The position numbers and the translations under genes are program-made. A stretch of DNA of 64,000 nt. Source: Nageia nagi (taxonomy: Eukaryota; Pinophyta). Each line of letters starts with the position of its first letter. Positions within the stretch are counted from its first letter, which is position 1. The notes beneath the pieces were generated by a model. The model had not been told where the DNA came from. It did not search any database and worked only from the letters and a program-made list of their open reading frames with translations. The stretch spans positions 25,110,001 through 25,174,000 of the forward strand of contig JBITNC010000001.1 of NCBI GenBank assembly GCA_050084985.1. The letters run 5' to 3'. Below are positions 1 through 11,852 of this stretch, piece after piece.

Positions 1-141
1 TCATGAAATGGAGTGTAGGACAAGTTACATTATCATATTCACTTAAATACTTAAAGTATAAAATGATACCCTTAAGTATTAGTGAACTTACATAGAAGAT
101 TATTACAAAACCTTTACAATAATGCATTATACATTCCAACA
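1..141 (-). repeat. LTR fragment X (copia D/E family)
   Basis: This is the terminal part of a long terminal repeat whose other end is left of the window. It ends in ccaaca at 141 and shares the aatgcattatacattccaaca-type terminus with the LTRs ending at 15694, 39197 and 59590 and, inverted, with the solo LTR at 23236. It interrupts LTR Y, which resumes at 142. Whether it is a solo LTR or belongs to a full element cannot be seen. Confidence 0.75.
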
Positions 142-342
142 CCCTTTAATCTTTCTTTTACCCAAGGGTAAGGTTAAAGGTATTTCTATATTTATCCTCT
201 TTCTATATTTATTCTTATTTATATTTTTATTCCTCTTAATGCTTTAAGGTATTTAAAGATACTTTAAACATTAAGTGAATTTGCATTAAAAAGAAATATT
301 ACATAATAAATATTACACAATATTACATTACAATTTCCAACA
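142..342 (-). repeat. LTR fragment Y inserted in element D
   Basis: This stretch resembles the second half of the element A LTR: it carries cccaagggtaaggtta, a later ttaaggtattt-like stretch, and ends in tttccaaca. Its first half is beyond X to the left. From 343 the sequence matches copia integrase, so Y sits inside D's pol gene. The target duplication cannot be checked because the far end is off the window. Confidence 0.65.
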
Positions 343-820
343 CAAAAGTCATCAATGAAGTTTAAAATATAAGATTCTCCTCAAAGTAATTTATTCTAAA
401 ATATACCCATCAAATATGAATACATAAGTTGAATAAGTTGGGTTTCCCTTATTGCCTTATCTTTTTCAAATCTTTATCTATTCATCTTTCCTAGGATGTA
501 CTTCTCACATAGACCAATTATGGGTGATATCGAAGGTAAACCTTTCACAAGTTCTTCATCTTTCATGACTTGAATGATTTTATGGTTAAGATGTCATAAA
601 CATTGGTTCTAAAGATTTCTCCTAGAGCATACATTCATAGAAAGGCACATCTTTGTTGGAACTTGATCCACAATGTAGAGATCATATTTCTATGATTCTT
701 TCACCAAAGTGGCAAGTCCCTTCTTAATGCACCAAGAGTGTGAGTTGAATTTGAATAAGTATCCTTTTCTTGCAATTTGAGTTACATAAAGTAGGTTCAT
801 ACTTTGCTTAGGCACATAGA
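343..820 (-). pseudogene. Copia element D: protease C-terminus and integrase zinc-finger fragment
   Basis: On the minus strand this piece aligns base by base with the protease-to-integrase part of elements A (about 43600-43960) and E (about 18770-19240). Readable remnants include HLNHK of the integrase HHCC finger and LCEKYILGK, where the second cysteine of the finger has become tyrosine. Several in-frame stops are present. The gene continues across the CACTA insertion at 821 into the gag piece at 14139. The pre-insertion sequence, cacatagagcacattttcaa, matches E, which confirms the join. The rest of the integrase, RT and RNase H would lie left of the window. Confidence 0.85.
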
Positions 821-1110
821 CACTACTAAAAAATAATGTATTTATGTCCAAACATAGAGCAATTTTTTTTTAATTTCAACACCAAAAATTGATGCAAATT
901 TTGATGCAACTGAAACATCAATTTTTGCAACCTTTTTTGTATCACATTTGTATCAAAATTTTGCATTAGATTTTACATCAAATTGCTAGTTTTTACATCG
1001 GATTTTGCATCATATTTTCAGAATTTACATAGATCTTTACATAAAATTTTTGAAATTTGTATCAATTTTTACAAGAAAATATTATAGAATTATAGATCTT
1101 TTAATTTTCT
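821..1110. repeat. CACTA left terminal inverted repeat and subterminal repeats
   Basis: The first 13 bp match the inverse of the right end with one mismatch. From about 888 to 1065 the sequence repeats short gatgcaa, ttgcatc and tacatc words in both orientations, which is the expected structure of a CACTA subterminal region. Confidence 0.75.
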
Positions 1111-1473
1111 ATGATTTTAAAAAATGAACTCAAAATGATATTAGGATCAAAAGTTACAACCTCTACAAGGTATATCATTTTTATTAAAATAATTACTTAA
1201 AATTTGATCCACTTTTATGATTTCCTTTGTATCTTAGAGTTCCTTATTTAATAGGTATTTGGAGCAATGGCATTGGTCCATTAAACTAGTTTAGGAATGG
1301 GGTTACTGATTTAGGTTTTAAAAATTTTAATTTATTGTATATATTTTTCTTAAATAATACAACAAAGATTTTAAAGTTATTGTCCATTTCTTATTGCCTA
1401 CTTCTTTGGGCAATTTCTTATCGACCTTCAAAGGAGTTTTCTTTTCTACAATTAGAGATTTCTCTACCACTAG
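1111..1473. other. Interior of the short CACTA element, left part
   Basis: AT-rich sequence with no recognisable coding content. The 67-codon open frame on the plus strand (1335-1538) crosses the H insertion boundary at 1474 and is therefore not a gene. Confidence 0.6.
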
Positions 1474-3137
1474 TGATCCGTAAACCCTACTTCAGGATTT
1501 ATTTTGGATCTTCACACTTTGTTCATTTTAGTGCTTAAAAAAAATAAAAATCAATCACACAAAAAAATTGACATAGTTTTTACCCTGGTTCAACCGATGT
1601 GGTCTACATCCAACAAATAATAATCCATTATTATAGGTACTGTTTGTACAATGTCACTTTTATAATCTTTAGATTTCATTCTTTTGTTTATTGAAGCTTA
1701 ATCAAATGATCATTGAAGGTTGCTACTGAATCCCTTTTCTTGAAGATGACTCTCTTTTCAATGAGAGCCCATAAGCATAGTCCCATGTCTCTATCCCACT
1801 ATTGACACATTCGTAACTACTCCTTATCTTCTTTCTTTTCATCATGGCATTTATGTCATCCATTTCTTATTCCATGGCTATGATATTTTCCATTGTCTTC
1901 TTTTATTTTCAACACTTTTTATGAACATAGTATGACTACCACACATACTTGGAGTTTTTCACACACACACTAATACATTCTCCCCTTGGGAGTAATCCAA
2001 GTAAAGGGGATTTACCATTTTCCACACTCCTAATACCCTTTTATAATTTTAAGGTTTTATTTTTAGAGTATACATGGTTACAACAAATAATCTCAAATTA
2101 TAATATTTCTCTTATTTTACAATATTTTCTCTCTCATCCTCTCAATAATAATCTCCCTCATTTATTTTCCCATAGCTAATATCCCCCTTGATTTTAGCAT
2201 CTCCTTTAATTTTAGTATTTACTTTTGATTTTGTATTACTATTGTAATACCCATAAACTATATTTAACACCATATTAACAACCTTATTAAAAATACATAA
2301 AACTAAGCCCTTACAAATATTTTGGATAGATGGCATGTAGAAATGCCACTTGGAACCCACTAAATACAATGTCAATTCCCTTTGAATCGATAGATCCTTT
2401 ATTCTCCATCTTACTGGTAGCATTTGATTCCTGCATTTTCTCTCAATAGAGCCTATCCTTACACATCAAGTGTTGCACACGTCGATAGGTAGGTATTGTT
2501 TGATGGCTAGAATGTGAGGGGTATTCCGAATTCTAATGACTTTTTGCAAGCTCTATGAATTTCCCCAACGTCTTGCATTAGCATCCCCAAGATAAGTTCC
2601 TCCTCGTTATGAGCACAGCCATTTTAACTTATCATGGCCTTTTATTTTCCTACACTTGGTATGGTGCCCACTCATTTTCAACTCCATGTTACATTGGTGA
2701 CTTCCAAACTTATTGGTGGTCTTCCAATGGCTAGCGTGTTGAGACTATTAGTTGAATAGCAAGTTTGCAATCAATTTCTCTATGCCTGAGGACTATTCCT
2801 AGCATCAAGAACTTATTTTATTAATGCAAATCCTTCCAACATTTGGCAGTGAGTGTGGGCAAATTAGCTTAGCATACGACCTTCTATGGTGGGGTATAAT
2901 CCATACGCCTCTACCCTATTTTTCTTCACATTATCTTCTAACTTGGTTCCCTTCTTTCACTTTGGTGCATGAGTTCCTTTTACATCCTCTAGGCATGCAC
3001 CTATGTTGACCATCTATCATATTTACTTGGCTGCCTAATGGAATTTAAATGGATTTGAAATATTTTTCAACCATTGACATAAACCTTTGCTAATTTAAAT
3101 AAATAATAATCTTTAATTGTTATTTATTTAAATATTT
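1474..3137 (-). repeat. H 3' LTR, first part
   Basis: Matches 11853-13535 throughout, for example the shared taaaccctactt near the start, the 'ccacactcctaata' segment and the 'ggcatgcac/ggcatgtac' segment near the end. Interrupted at 3138 by the LINE, whose duplication aaatattt occupies 3130-3137. Confidence 0.85.
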
Positions 3138-3147
3138 TCATTTTACT

Positions 3148-4926
3148 ATGGAAGCAGGAAAAGCAAAAGGTGGTAAAGGGAGTTAGGTTGATCAAGCAGA
3201 GCTATAGGTTTCAAATGTTAGAGAAATGGAGGAGGCATAAATCTAAAAAAGAACCAAACTAGCTATAAGAAAGTGGAATTTACCCATGTTTTGAATGTGG
3301 AGGATGACTTAGTGGAAGAGAATCTAAACAAACTCCAATAGTGTCTAGTGGGTAAGTTTACAGGATAGTATTCGAGCTTGTTAGCCTTGAAGGAATGGGA
3401 AATGGAAAGATGGGACCTAGAAGGGAAAGTAAGATTCTTTATTCTACTGAGAGGCTTATTTGCAATGTACTTTGATTCTAAAAAATGACTTATCGTATGT
3501 TTTGGATGATGGTTCATGGTTCATGGGCAACTTGGGCCTCTTTGTTATAGAATGGTATGATGGTTTCAACTTGCTAACCAAAAATGTTGATATAATACCT
3601 ATTTGGGTTAGGCTTTTTGGTCTCCCAAAACACATATGGAGTTTGAAAATAGTGCGGTTAATAGGAAACTCCATTGGGGAATTTATTAAAGTAGATGATA
3701 CTTTTGAAACCAAAGAGAATGCACTCACAACAAGAATTTGTGTTAGAATGAATGTTCAAGAGCCTTCACCTACCGATATTAAGATTACTACTAAGTTAGG
3801 GGAGTGGATTCAAATGTTGGATTATGAAAGAATCCCCTTTAGATGCAAATGGTGTAGAGAGATTGACCACTTAGCTTCTCATTATCCCATGAACCAAACA
3901 TCTGTAGTATCTGTAAGAACTTTGGTCATGTGGAGAAAGATTATAAGGAGAAGGATAAAAAGCACTGGGAAAAAGGAAAGACTTAGAGGCCTGTTAATAA
4001 TAATAGGGGAGAAAGCTCAAATAAACTAAATGAAAGGGATAATGAGGTAGATCCAGGTAGGGCTAAAATTTGATGCCCATATTGAACATTTTTGGGGTTT
4101 TTTCATATTTTTTATAAGATATTTTATTTTGTAACCATCATTCATGATAGGCTTAAAATAATTCAATAGTCAAATATTTATATAGGTTGTTCAATAGTAA
4201 TATAGTTAGCTAATAACTTTGTATAACAATACATAGATTTACAAACTTTCAACTCCTCTTTTTCTTTTTATGAGGATTCATTTCAATTTTTTAACATTCA
4301 AATGACTGCATATTATATGACATCTATTGATCTATGTATTTTAAAGTTCAATATTTCATGTGATGGGTAAAGGCATTATCTAAGTTGAAGGGCATTATCT
4401 TGGTGAAAATGTTTACAATTTTTTTATGAATGGGAGGGGTGAACATCAAATTTCAACCCTAGACCCAGGGATTGCTTCTAGATCCACTCAAGTCCAAGAA
4501 ACCCCCTTGAAAGTCCCCTCTTATGCAACTATGGAAAAGAAACAATTAACATAGTTTGAACATGAAATCCTTTCCTAGATCTTTGAAACACAACTGAATG
4601 GAGTGGAAGAGGATATTCAATATGGTGAGATAGAGGATGATGTTGATTTCCAAGAGGATGGATTGGTGCTTCTTGAGAAGTACTCCAATGATGTAAACCT
4701 TAATGTTGAACCATCCATGGAATCTAAATAAGGAAAAGGTAGAAATGGAAGATAGGCTTTGAGGGATAATGACAAGGAGAATGGCCTCTCCAATTCTAAA
4801 CCATAGGTGAATACAAGAAGAATAGTAGAGTGTGGTAAAGCCTTAAAAGGAGAAGAAAATCTCAAAACACAAGAAGTTAGTACTCCTAAGCAGAGTGTAG
4901 GTGGTAGATCCACCATTAGAAAATAG
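3148..4926 (+). pseudogene. LINE ORF1 (DUF4283 and zinc knuckle), broken
   Basis: Plant L1 ORF1 proteins bind the LINE RNA. The frame starts at the first ATG (MEAGKAKGGKGS) and soon meets stops. The best part, 3460-4029, reads GSWFMGNLGLFVIEWYDGF then IPIWVRLFGLPKHIW, typical of the DUF4283 family, followed by a CX2CX4HX4C-type knuckle, CKWCREIDHLASHYP, in which the last cysteine is tyrosine. A hAT-type MITE (4058-4461) splits the tail. Beyond it the frame resumes with an acidic and then basic C-terminal region and stops 2 bases before the ORF2 start. The family assignment is secure. Function is lost in this copy. Confidence 0.8.
4058..4461. mobile_element. hAT-type MITE in LINE ORF1
   Basis: A 404-bp AT-rich insert bounded by inverted repeats TAGGGCTAAAATTTGATG and (inverse of the right end) TAGGGTTGAAATTTGATG, which match at 16 of 18 positions. 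It is flanked by an 8-bp duplication with one mismatch, gatccagg (4050-4057) and gacccagg (4462-4469). The 8-bp duplication and the TAGGG start fit the hAT superfamily. It carries no gene. Removing it reconnects the ORF1 tail. Confidence 0.8.
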
Positions 4927-4928
4927 AA

Positions 4929-7900
4929 ATGATAATCATATCTTGGAATATTTGGGGTTGCAGCTTACCTAAAAAATAATAAGATGTAAGGAGTCTGTGC
5001 AAGTCACATAAACCAGATATTCTTATGTTGCAAGAAACTAAATTCAAAGAAGCCCAACAAAATAATTTCAAATTTAAAAGTTGGAGAAAATCAGGTCTAA
5101 AAACTATTAATGCAATTGGAAAGGCAGGAGGCCTTGCTATTTTGTGGAATCCACATTTAGTTAAAATTCAAAGAGTTTTTTGTGATTCAAGGTATTGTAT
5201 TATAGTTAAGGTTGAATGTATTTAGAGTAAATTTTATTTTTTTCTTTCCAACATTTATGCTCCAAATATGCTTGGTGAAAGGAAAAGGTTTTGGGTCTTC
5301 CTTAAGGGACATAGGTGTAGCTTTAGCACTGAACCATGGCTTATTTGAGGTGATTTTAATACTCCTTTTAATCTAGAAGATAAATATAGAGTTTGCTTGA
5401 ATTTAACAAGAGGAATGAATAATCTAAAAGACTTCATCAATCTTGAAAAACTAATCGACCTACCTTTGAAAGGTCATAAGTTTACTTGGTCTAACAGAAG
5501 AATTGGTAGGAACTTCATCTAAAGGAGGTTGGATAAGGTGGTTTGCTTAGTAGATTGAATTGATAAGTACTAAAATTATGATCTAACTTCTTTATCAATA
5601 TTTTCCTCAAACCACTTCCCTTTAAAACTAAATATGAAACCAAGACAAAAAAAGTATGCTTTGTTTAGATTTTAGTTTATGTGGATGACTCATTCGAACT
5701 TCAAATAGAGTTTAAAGATCTAGTGGAATCAAAGTATTAAAGGAAAAGCTATGTTTAGAGTACAACAAAAGCTAAAGGACATAAAGGCACAGTTAAAAAA
5801 GTGGAATAAGGAAGTGTTTGGAAACCTTGAGGAAAGGAAAAGAGGAATTAAAGGTGAAATGGATATTATTGAACATAATATTCTCAGGAAGGGAAGGACT
5901 GAAGACTTGGATAGAAAGGAAAAGGAGGTCATGGCAAATTATTACAATATTATTACTCAGGAAGAAATACATTGGAGGCAGAAGTCAAGGATTTCCTAGC
6001 TTAAAGATGGAGATAGAAACATAGTTTTTTCTCAAAACTATCACCTTGCAGAGAAGAGACTACAACAGGATTATAGAAATAAAGAAAAAGAATGGTTTGA
6101 TGACTAAGGATGAAATGAAATTAAATAGGAGAAAACCCATTTCTATAATACCCTTGTTAGTGAAGATCAAATTCAGAATAAGAAAGCTATGGAAAATATT
6201 TTAGAGCACATTCCAAAGATTGTGGGCAAAGAACTTAATGAAAAACTTATAGCAAAAACTTCCAAAGAAGAAGTTAGGAAGGCTCTTTTTACAATGCAAA
6301 GAGATAAGGCTTCGAGGCTGGATGGTTTTCCTGTAGGCTTCTTCCAGGACAATTGTAAAATTGTTGGGAATGATGTGGTTGAGATTGTGGTAGAATTCTT
6401 TAAGAAAGGAAAACTTTTAAAAGGATGGAACTCCATGTTTATCTCACTCATTCCAAAAATATCTAATTCGAGGGAACTAAAGGATTATATACCTATTAGT
6501 TTTTGCAATGTCCTTTATAAGATAATTACCAAGATTATGGTAGAAAGAATGAAAGAGCTGCTTCCTAGTATTATATCAAAAGAATAGGATGGATTTGTGA
6601 AAGGGAGGTAAATAATTGATGGAATCATTCTTATGCATGAATTGCTACATTGTGTAAAAGTAAAAAAAAAAAAAAAAAGAGAAAGTTGTCTTGCTCAAGT
6701 TGGATATGGAGAAAGCTTATGATTGGGTTAATTGGTTTTTTTTTTTATAAAGTCCATGAAACATTTGGATTTAAATCTACATGGAGAGATTAGATTATGG
6801 AATGCATTTCTACTCCTAAGTTCTCTATTCTAATTAATGGTGAACCTGAAGGTTATTTTAGCTCAAAAAGAGGTATGAGATAAGGGGATCTAATATCCCC
6901 TTATTTGTTCATTATAATGGCTAAAGCCTTGGGTAGAACCTTAAAGTAGGCACAACAAGATGGTAATATGGTTGGCTCTATACTAGCTAGATTGCGTTCC
7001 TCGATTACCCATCATCAATTTGTTGATTGCATAATACTTATAGGACAAGCTCATGAGAAAGAAGCTAAAATTTTCAAAAAGATTTTAAATCTCTATGAAA
7101 AAGCTTCCCATCAAAAGATAAATCTTCACAAAACTGAGCTATTCATGCTTTTTTATAGTGTTAGAAAAGAAAAAAGATTTGCCAAACTATTTGGATGTAA
7201 GATGGGAGAACTTTTAAGAAAGTATTTGGGTATGCCCCTATTTATGGGAAGACTTAGAGAAATTTTTTGGGAGTATGTGCTTGATAAGATTGATAGAAAA
7301 TTGGCTATATGGAAAGGTAAGGCCCTCATCTATGTAGCTAGACTTTTGTCGATCAACAACACACTTAGTAGTATCCCTTTATATATTGCTTATGTCTTTA
7401 AGATGTCTATCCTTATAATAAATAAGATAAATGCTAAGTGCAAGAAATTCCTTTGGAGTAGCAATCTTGATCAAAGGAAGTTATCCTTGGTAAAATGGGA
7501 TATTGTGTGCAAAGAAAAGATGAAAGGACGACTGGGGTTGAGGAAAATAAAAGTGCTAAGTCAAGCTCTTAGAAAAAAGCTAGTGTGGTAATTAGCTATT
7601 AATGAGAAAAAGGTATGGATTAAGGTTTGTACTGCTAAATATATGCAAGAGAACTATATCCTTTGAATTGCCAACCCACCTTATGACTCACCTTTTTGGA
7701 ATGGTTTAGTGTATGCAAGATTTATAATCCTTACTAATACAATTTGGAATATTGGAAATGGAGAATCTATTTTCTTTTGGTAGGATGCTTGGATCAAAGT
7801 GATACCCCTGATGTCTTATAGTCAGGTCAAACAAGAAGAAAAGATTTATATAAGGAGGCAAGGGTAGAAGTTGAAGGATTATTTCAATAATGACTTAGGA

Positions 7901-8548
7901 GGATAGTGGGTTAAGCATATAGGAAATAATTAGAGTTCTCTTATCTTGAATTTCCTTAAAGAAATTGAATCCCATCATGGTAAACTAAATCAAAATAAAG
8001 ATGGGATGAAGTGGATTACATCAGTTAACAAAATTTTTTCAGTTAAAGATGCAATGAGATGGCTTAATAATGATATGGAAAAAAAGGATAAAACTTTGTG
8101 GACTAAATTCTAGCTCAAAGGATTGATTCCAAAGATAGCATTTTTAATATTGCTAGTTATTCATAACAAGCTAAATACTATTGATAATTTATAGAAGAAA
8201 GGATTTCAGCTTCCAAATCAATGCTACTTATGCTGTAAGGAGGAAGATTCCATCAATCATCTCTTTATTTATTATCCTTGTTCAGCCCAAGTGTGGAATA
8301 ATTTGAAAAGGTTGGTTTGATGCACTAGTCCCTTTGCTGAGTTAATTCATCATTTGATCTTGCAATGATCACCAGTAGCGAAGGATAGGGAGAGAAGCAT
8401 TCTTTGGAATTTCCTATTTTCCAATGCTTTGTGGTAGATTTGGAGATAGCAAAATTTGAGGGTGTTTGAAGGGAAGCAAAGTGCAACAAATAGGATCTTT
8501 CAAATAGTGGTTGCTAGAGCCAACAAAAATATCATAGTTTATCTTTAA
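4929..8548 (+). pseudogene. LINE ORF2 (endonuclease, reverse transcriptase, zf-RVT), broken
   Basis: ORF2 of L1 elements nicks the target and copies the LINE RNA into it. The frame begins MIIISWNIWGCSLPKK, the usual endonuclease start; MLQETKF follows at about 5025. At about 5350 the WGDFN motif has its tryptophan replaced by a stop, and the SDH motif reads SNHFPL. Reverse transcriptase motifs run from about 6189 (LIPKI; ISFCNVLYKIITKIMVERM) through LKLDMEKAYD and GDLISPYLF; the catalytic FADD block reads FVDC near 7020. The zf-RVT region is at about 8090-8330 (CYLCCKEEDSINHLF). A run of 17 A at 6662-6678 lies in the reverse transcriptase. Several stops and frameshifts are present. Confidence 0.85.
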
Positions 8549-8594
8549 GATAAATTTAATAATTATCTTAATTTAATTAGAGGTAATTATAGTA

Positions 8595-10924
8595 ATGATA
8601 GGTAGGATAAAACCAATGCCAATCCTAATACGACCACATCTAGTACTTAATTATGATTTGACTATTGAGGGGTCACCTAATGTAGTGTTTAACATGCCTA
8701 TTATCAACCTATGTACTATCTTATTTAGGAATGATATTTTTAATGCTATCTTCTTTTGTGCCAGGCTCACCTCATGTGATGTTTTGTCAAACCCACTTTG
8801 TAACTTGATACTTTGTCCTTTCCAAGGCTTTTGAAGGGATATGTGGCATGATTCTTTTGGTGCTATCTATAGCATTAAGAAGTTTGATTTGACATAGATG
8901 GAGCTAATCTTTGCTACTTGATTTGCATGGGGCTTATGTTTCTTTATTAGATCTACTATCTTTCTCTTCTCTTTAATCAGACTCCAATGTTAGGCAGTTG
9001 AGGAAATGGGTTGTGACATTGTTAGAATGGAGCTGAGTAAACATACAAAAGTCCAAGGGGATTTAGTAGTATGGAATTTGCTTATTAAGGGTGGTTTAAA
9101 TAACTTCATTCTAGAATTTAAAGGGTTTAATAGATAATTATTTAAAGTAGTAGCAAAATCATGAATTGAGGGCTCCTATGTGTTTAACAATATTAAATTT
9201 GGAATCTCCTTAGAGACGATAACCAAAGCTATCCACATGCCTAATGATGGATTTAAAGTCATAAGAGAAGCTAAGGAACATAAGTTGGAGGATAGAGACA
9301 AGTTTATTAAGAGCTTTAAGAGTCAATTCAAGATGAAGAAGCTTTAGTAAGGGGTTAGCCGAGATTGGCTTCCAAATCCATGGAAGAGATTGGTAAAGGT
9401 GCTGATGAGGTATGTCACCCTTGAAGGGAGATTTAGGGTGGTTTATGCTTACCACTTTAATTTGCTTAATCACTTCAAATTTCCCTTATCTAACAAAGTG
9501 AATTTCCTATTTTTCATTTTCAATTCCATTGAATATTCAATATAGAGATATAGGTGTTATATTGTGGGTTTACCCCTCCATGAATTCGTTATTCTCCTTA
9601 TTTACCTTAAATCTATGGCCAAACAAATTTTTAAGTTTAGGGTCAAAGTGAGGGGTTAGGTGTATGAGAATAAGAATTGTAGAGATGGTGGTAATGCCCC
9701 CATCTACTCAACCTCTATGGAGGCTGATAATGAGTCTGATGATAACATCCTATTAGTAGAGCTCTTCAAAACCAAGAGCCCTTAATCCAAAGTTAGAGAG
9801 GTGGGTGAAGGTAGTGGCCAAAGGGTTTCACCATTGCTTAGGAAATATATGAAGCCAAGCCCTAAAGAGGCTATAGGATCTGTGCTAGTTAAAGAGGTTT
9901 CCAAAAGAACCTTGAAGTAGGGGAAGAAGAATAAGTTTATCAATAAGCAAAAGAAATAAAGTCTTAAGGAAGTTGATGTCGCCTCAACTCTAATCTCAAT
10001 TACAAGTGATAAGGGTTTGAAGAGCACCAATGCTAAGGAGTAAGAGAGTAATACTCTCAAGGATGACATATCTACAAGTATTGCTTCATGAACCAGGGCT
10101 AGAAGTGCCAATAACTAGAGTGCAACAGCAAGGATTTTGCATGGAGGAAATGGATCAAAAGCAACCAAGAAGGCTATGTTGATGGAATATGGGTTGTCCA
10201 ACCGAGCCAATATAGCTCACCAAGTTAACTCTTCGATGTTTATTAATTTAGAAGAATCCAAACCCCTTGGAACCTTCAAAATAAAGGATTTGGGTAAAGG
10301 AAAATAGCGCATCCTTAGAATGCATTCAGTTAAGTCTCCACAAGCACATCCAAGCCAAGTCTTGGGTGAAGCCCACTTGATGCCCCAACCTCTAAGTATA
10401 CAAGTTTCAAAAGGTTCTAAATTAGAGGAAGGGAAAAAAATGGAAGTTTGCTTAGATATATCTAGGGAGCTGAGTGCAATAGTACAAACAGATGTTATGA
10501 ACCCTACAAGTACAACAAAAGATATTGAGATGGAATCTCCTAAGAATAAAGAGTCTCCAACTACTAAGAATTAGAGTGCAAAACAAAAGAAGAGGAAGGT
10601 AAAAGTTCCATATTACTTAAGAGTTAGTGATTCAAAAGGAAGTAAAGAGAGATGAGGAGACTAGAAAGAAACCAGAGCATTCAAGATAGATTAAAAAAGA
10701 GTGTAGCTAACCGAAGTGAAGAAATGCAATTGTGGGATAGAGTGGTGACAATTTTGATTTATAAGGGATCCAAGATGAAGTTTGTAGTGATCAACCCTCC
10801 TATAAAAAAACTAATCCATAATAGAATGCTTGTTGAAGCAATGCAACTTGCTGGAGGAGTTAGATTGACTTTTGAAATGATTGGAGAGAACCCAACTTTT
10901 GAACAATGTATATCTCAAGCTTAG
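8595..10924 (+). pseudogene. LINE third reading frame (ORF3), unrecognised, broken
   Basis: About 45 bases after the ORF2 stop a coherent frame opens at ATG 8595 (MIGRIKPMPILIRP) and stays in one phase to about 10640, interrupted only by scattered stops, most explicable as changed Gln, Trp or Arg codons. It then shifts phase and ends at 10924 (FEQCISQA). The middle, about 9060-9640, is globular-looking (GSYVFNNIKFGISLETITKA; FRVVYAYHFNLLNHF; VGLPLHEFVILLIY). It loosely recalls the N-terminal fold of plant transposon-associated proteins, which is only an impression. The second half is rich in Lys, Ser and Glu and looks disordered. L1 elements normally have two ORFs. Function unknown. Confidence 0.55.
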
Positions 10925-11240
10925 TTTGTAAACTTCTATAAATATCATTATAGTTCTCAATCCTTTCTTTAGGACTTAATAATGGGTTTTCCTTCTTCTA
11001 TAATTGGTGGTGGTCTAAATAAATTAGAAGGATTGATGCCTGTTAGTGGCTGAAGTTACAGATTATGGCCCTTTTTGGCTATATGAGGATAGGCACTTAC
11101 TATTTTGTTTTATTATCCTTTATAATCGATCTTCTATAACAGATAAACTTGGAAACTCTTCGTGAAGTTTTGGAAGACTTCTCAAAACTCCTATTTTTTA
11201 ATTAATACAACATTTAACCTTTTAATAAATAAATAAATAA
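10925..11240 (+). other. LINE 3' untranslated region and taaa tail
   Basis: Non-coding sequence ending in a run of taaa repeats at about 11224-11240, directly before the second target-duplication copy. This is the retroposed 3' end of the LINE. Confidence 0.65.
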
Positions 11241-11248
11241 AAATATTT

Positions 11249-11395
11249 CAAACCTCAATATATCACTCATTTTGGATAAGATTTTTGAACCATTAAAGGC
11301 ATTAGAAACTTGCTACAGAGCTCTTCAACTTGAAGAGAATGAAACACAACTTTGGGAACTTTTATTTTTCACCTTCAAAATTTCATTTTGAATCA
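11249..11395 (-). repeat. H 3' LTR, remaining part
   Basis: Continues the H LTR after the LINE (caaacctcaatata; ttttgaaccattaaaggc), matching 13537-13681. It ends aatca at 11395, where similarity to the right LTR stops. Confidence 0.8.
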
Positions 11396-11852
11396 CTCAT
11401 CCCATTTTATGGGATTTTATTCCCATAAAATCCTTGAGATCAAAATAATGAAGAAAAATAATCCTCACACACAAATACAAATTTACCCCTTATTGGAATC
11501 ACCTTCTTGAATTTGCTCATTAGTCTAAATTCGCTTAGCATTTTTAGGTACATCACTTCGCATTCTCAATGAATTGAAAGCAACAAATTTTTTTGCTTCC
11601 AACATAACTTCCTCAATCATCATAACTATCGAAAAGATAGTTTCATCAAATGCTAATGAAAATGTCGACTTCAAAAGTGAAATTTTTACCTCAACTTTGC
11701 ATGCTTCTAAACCATAATTCAATTTTTTTCTTTCACAACATCATATTCTCTTGACTCCAAAATAGGCACAACACTAAACTTAACAAACACCCATTCTATT
11801 TTCTGAACAAGCTCCATCAATTCCTAGCAAAATAACTTCTTTGATACCGACT
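11396..11852 (-). other. H interior with primer-binding site
   Basis: A 457-bp interior. A purine-rich tract on the minus strand (aaaatgggatgag) abuts the 3' LTR and could be the polypurine tract. At 11839-11850 the complement of a TCGGTATCAAAG primer site lies 2 nt from the 5' LTR. A 65-codon open frame on the minus strand (11525-11722; KFVAFNSLRM) is unrecognised and may be a gag remnant. Confidence 0.65.

Larger units (their letters stand above)
3138..11240 (+). mobile_element. L1-type LINE with three reading frames
   Basis: The block is flanked by a perfect 8-bp duplication, aaatattt (3130-3137 and 11241-11248), and ends in a taaa-repeat tail just before the second copy. Joining the flanks restores continuous H LTR sequence. 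Inside, in order, are ORF1 with a DUF4283/zinc-knuckle region, ORF2 with endonuclease, reverse transcriptase and zf-RVT, and an extra frame downstream. The 5' end begins only about 10 bp before the ORF1 ATG, so the copy is close to full length. It is interrupted by a hAT-type MITE at 4058. All frames carry stops, so this copy is dead. Confidence 0.85.

Noticed and set aside
888-1065. Short gatgcaa repeats considered as a CRISPR-like or satellite array.
   Set aside because: Irregular spacing, both orientations, and matched by the other end of a CACTA element, so they are subterminal repeats.
3263-3728. Minus-strand frames over LINE ORF1.
   Set aside because: Opposite strand of the DUF4283-coding region, which explains the sequence.
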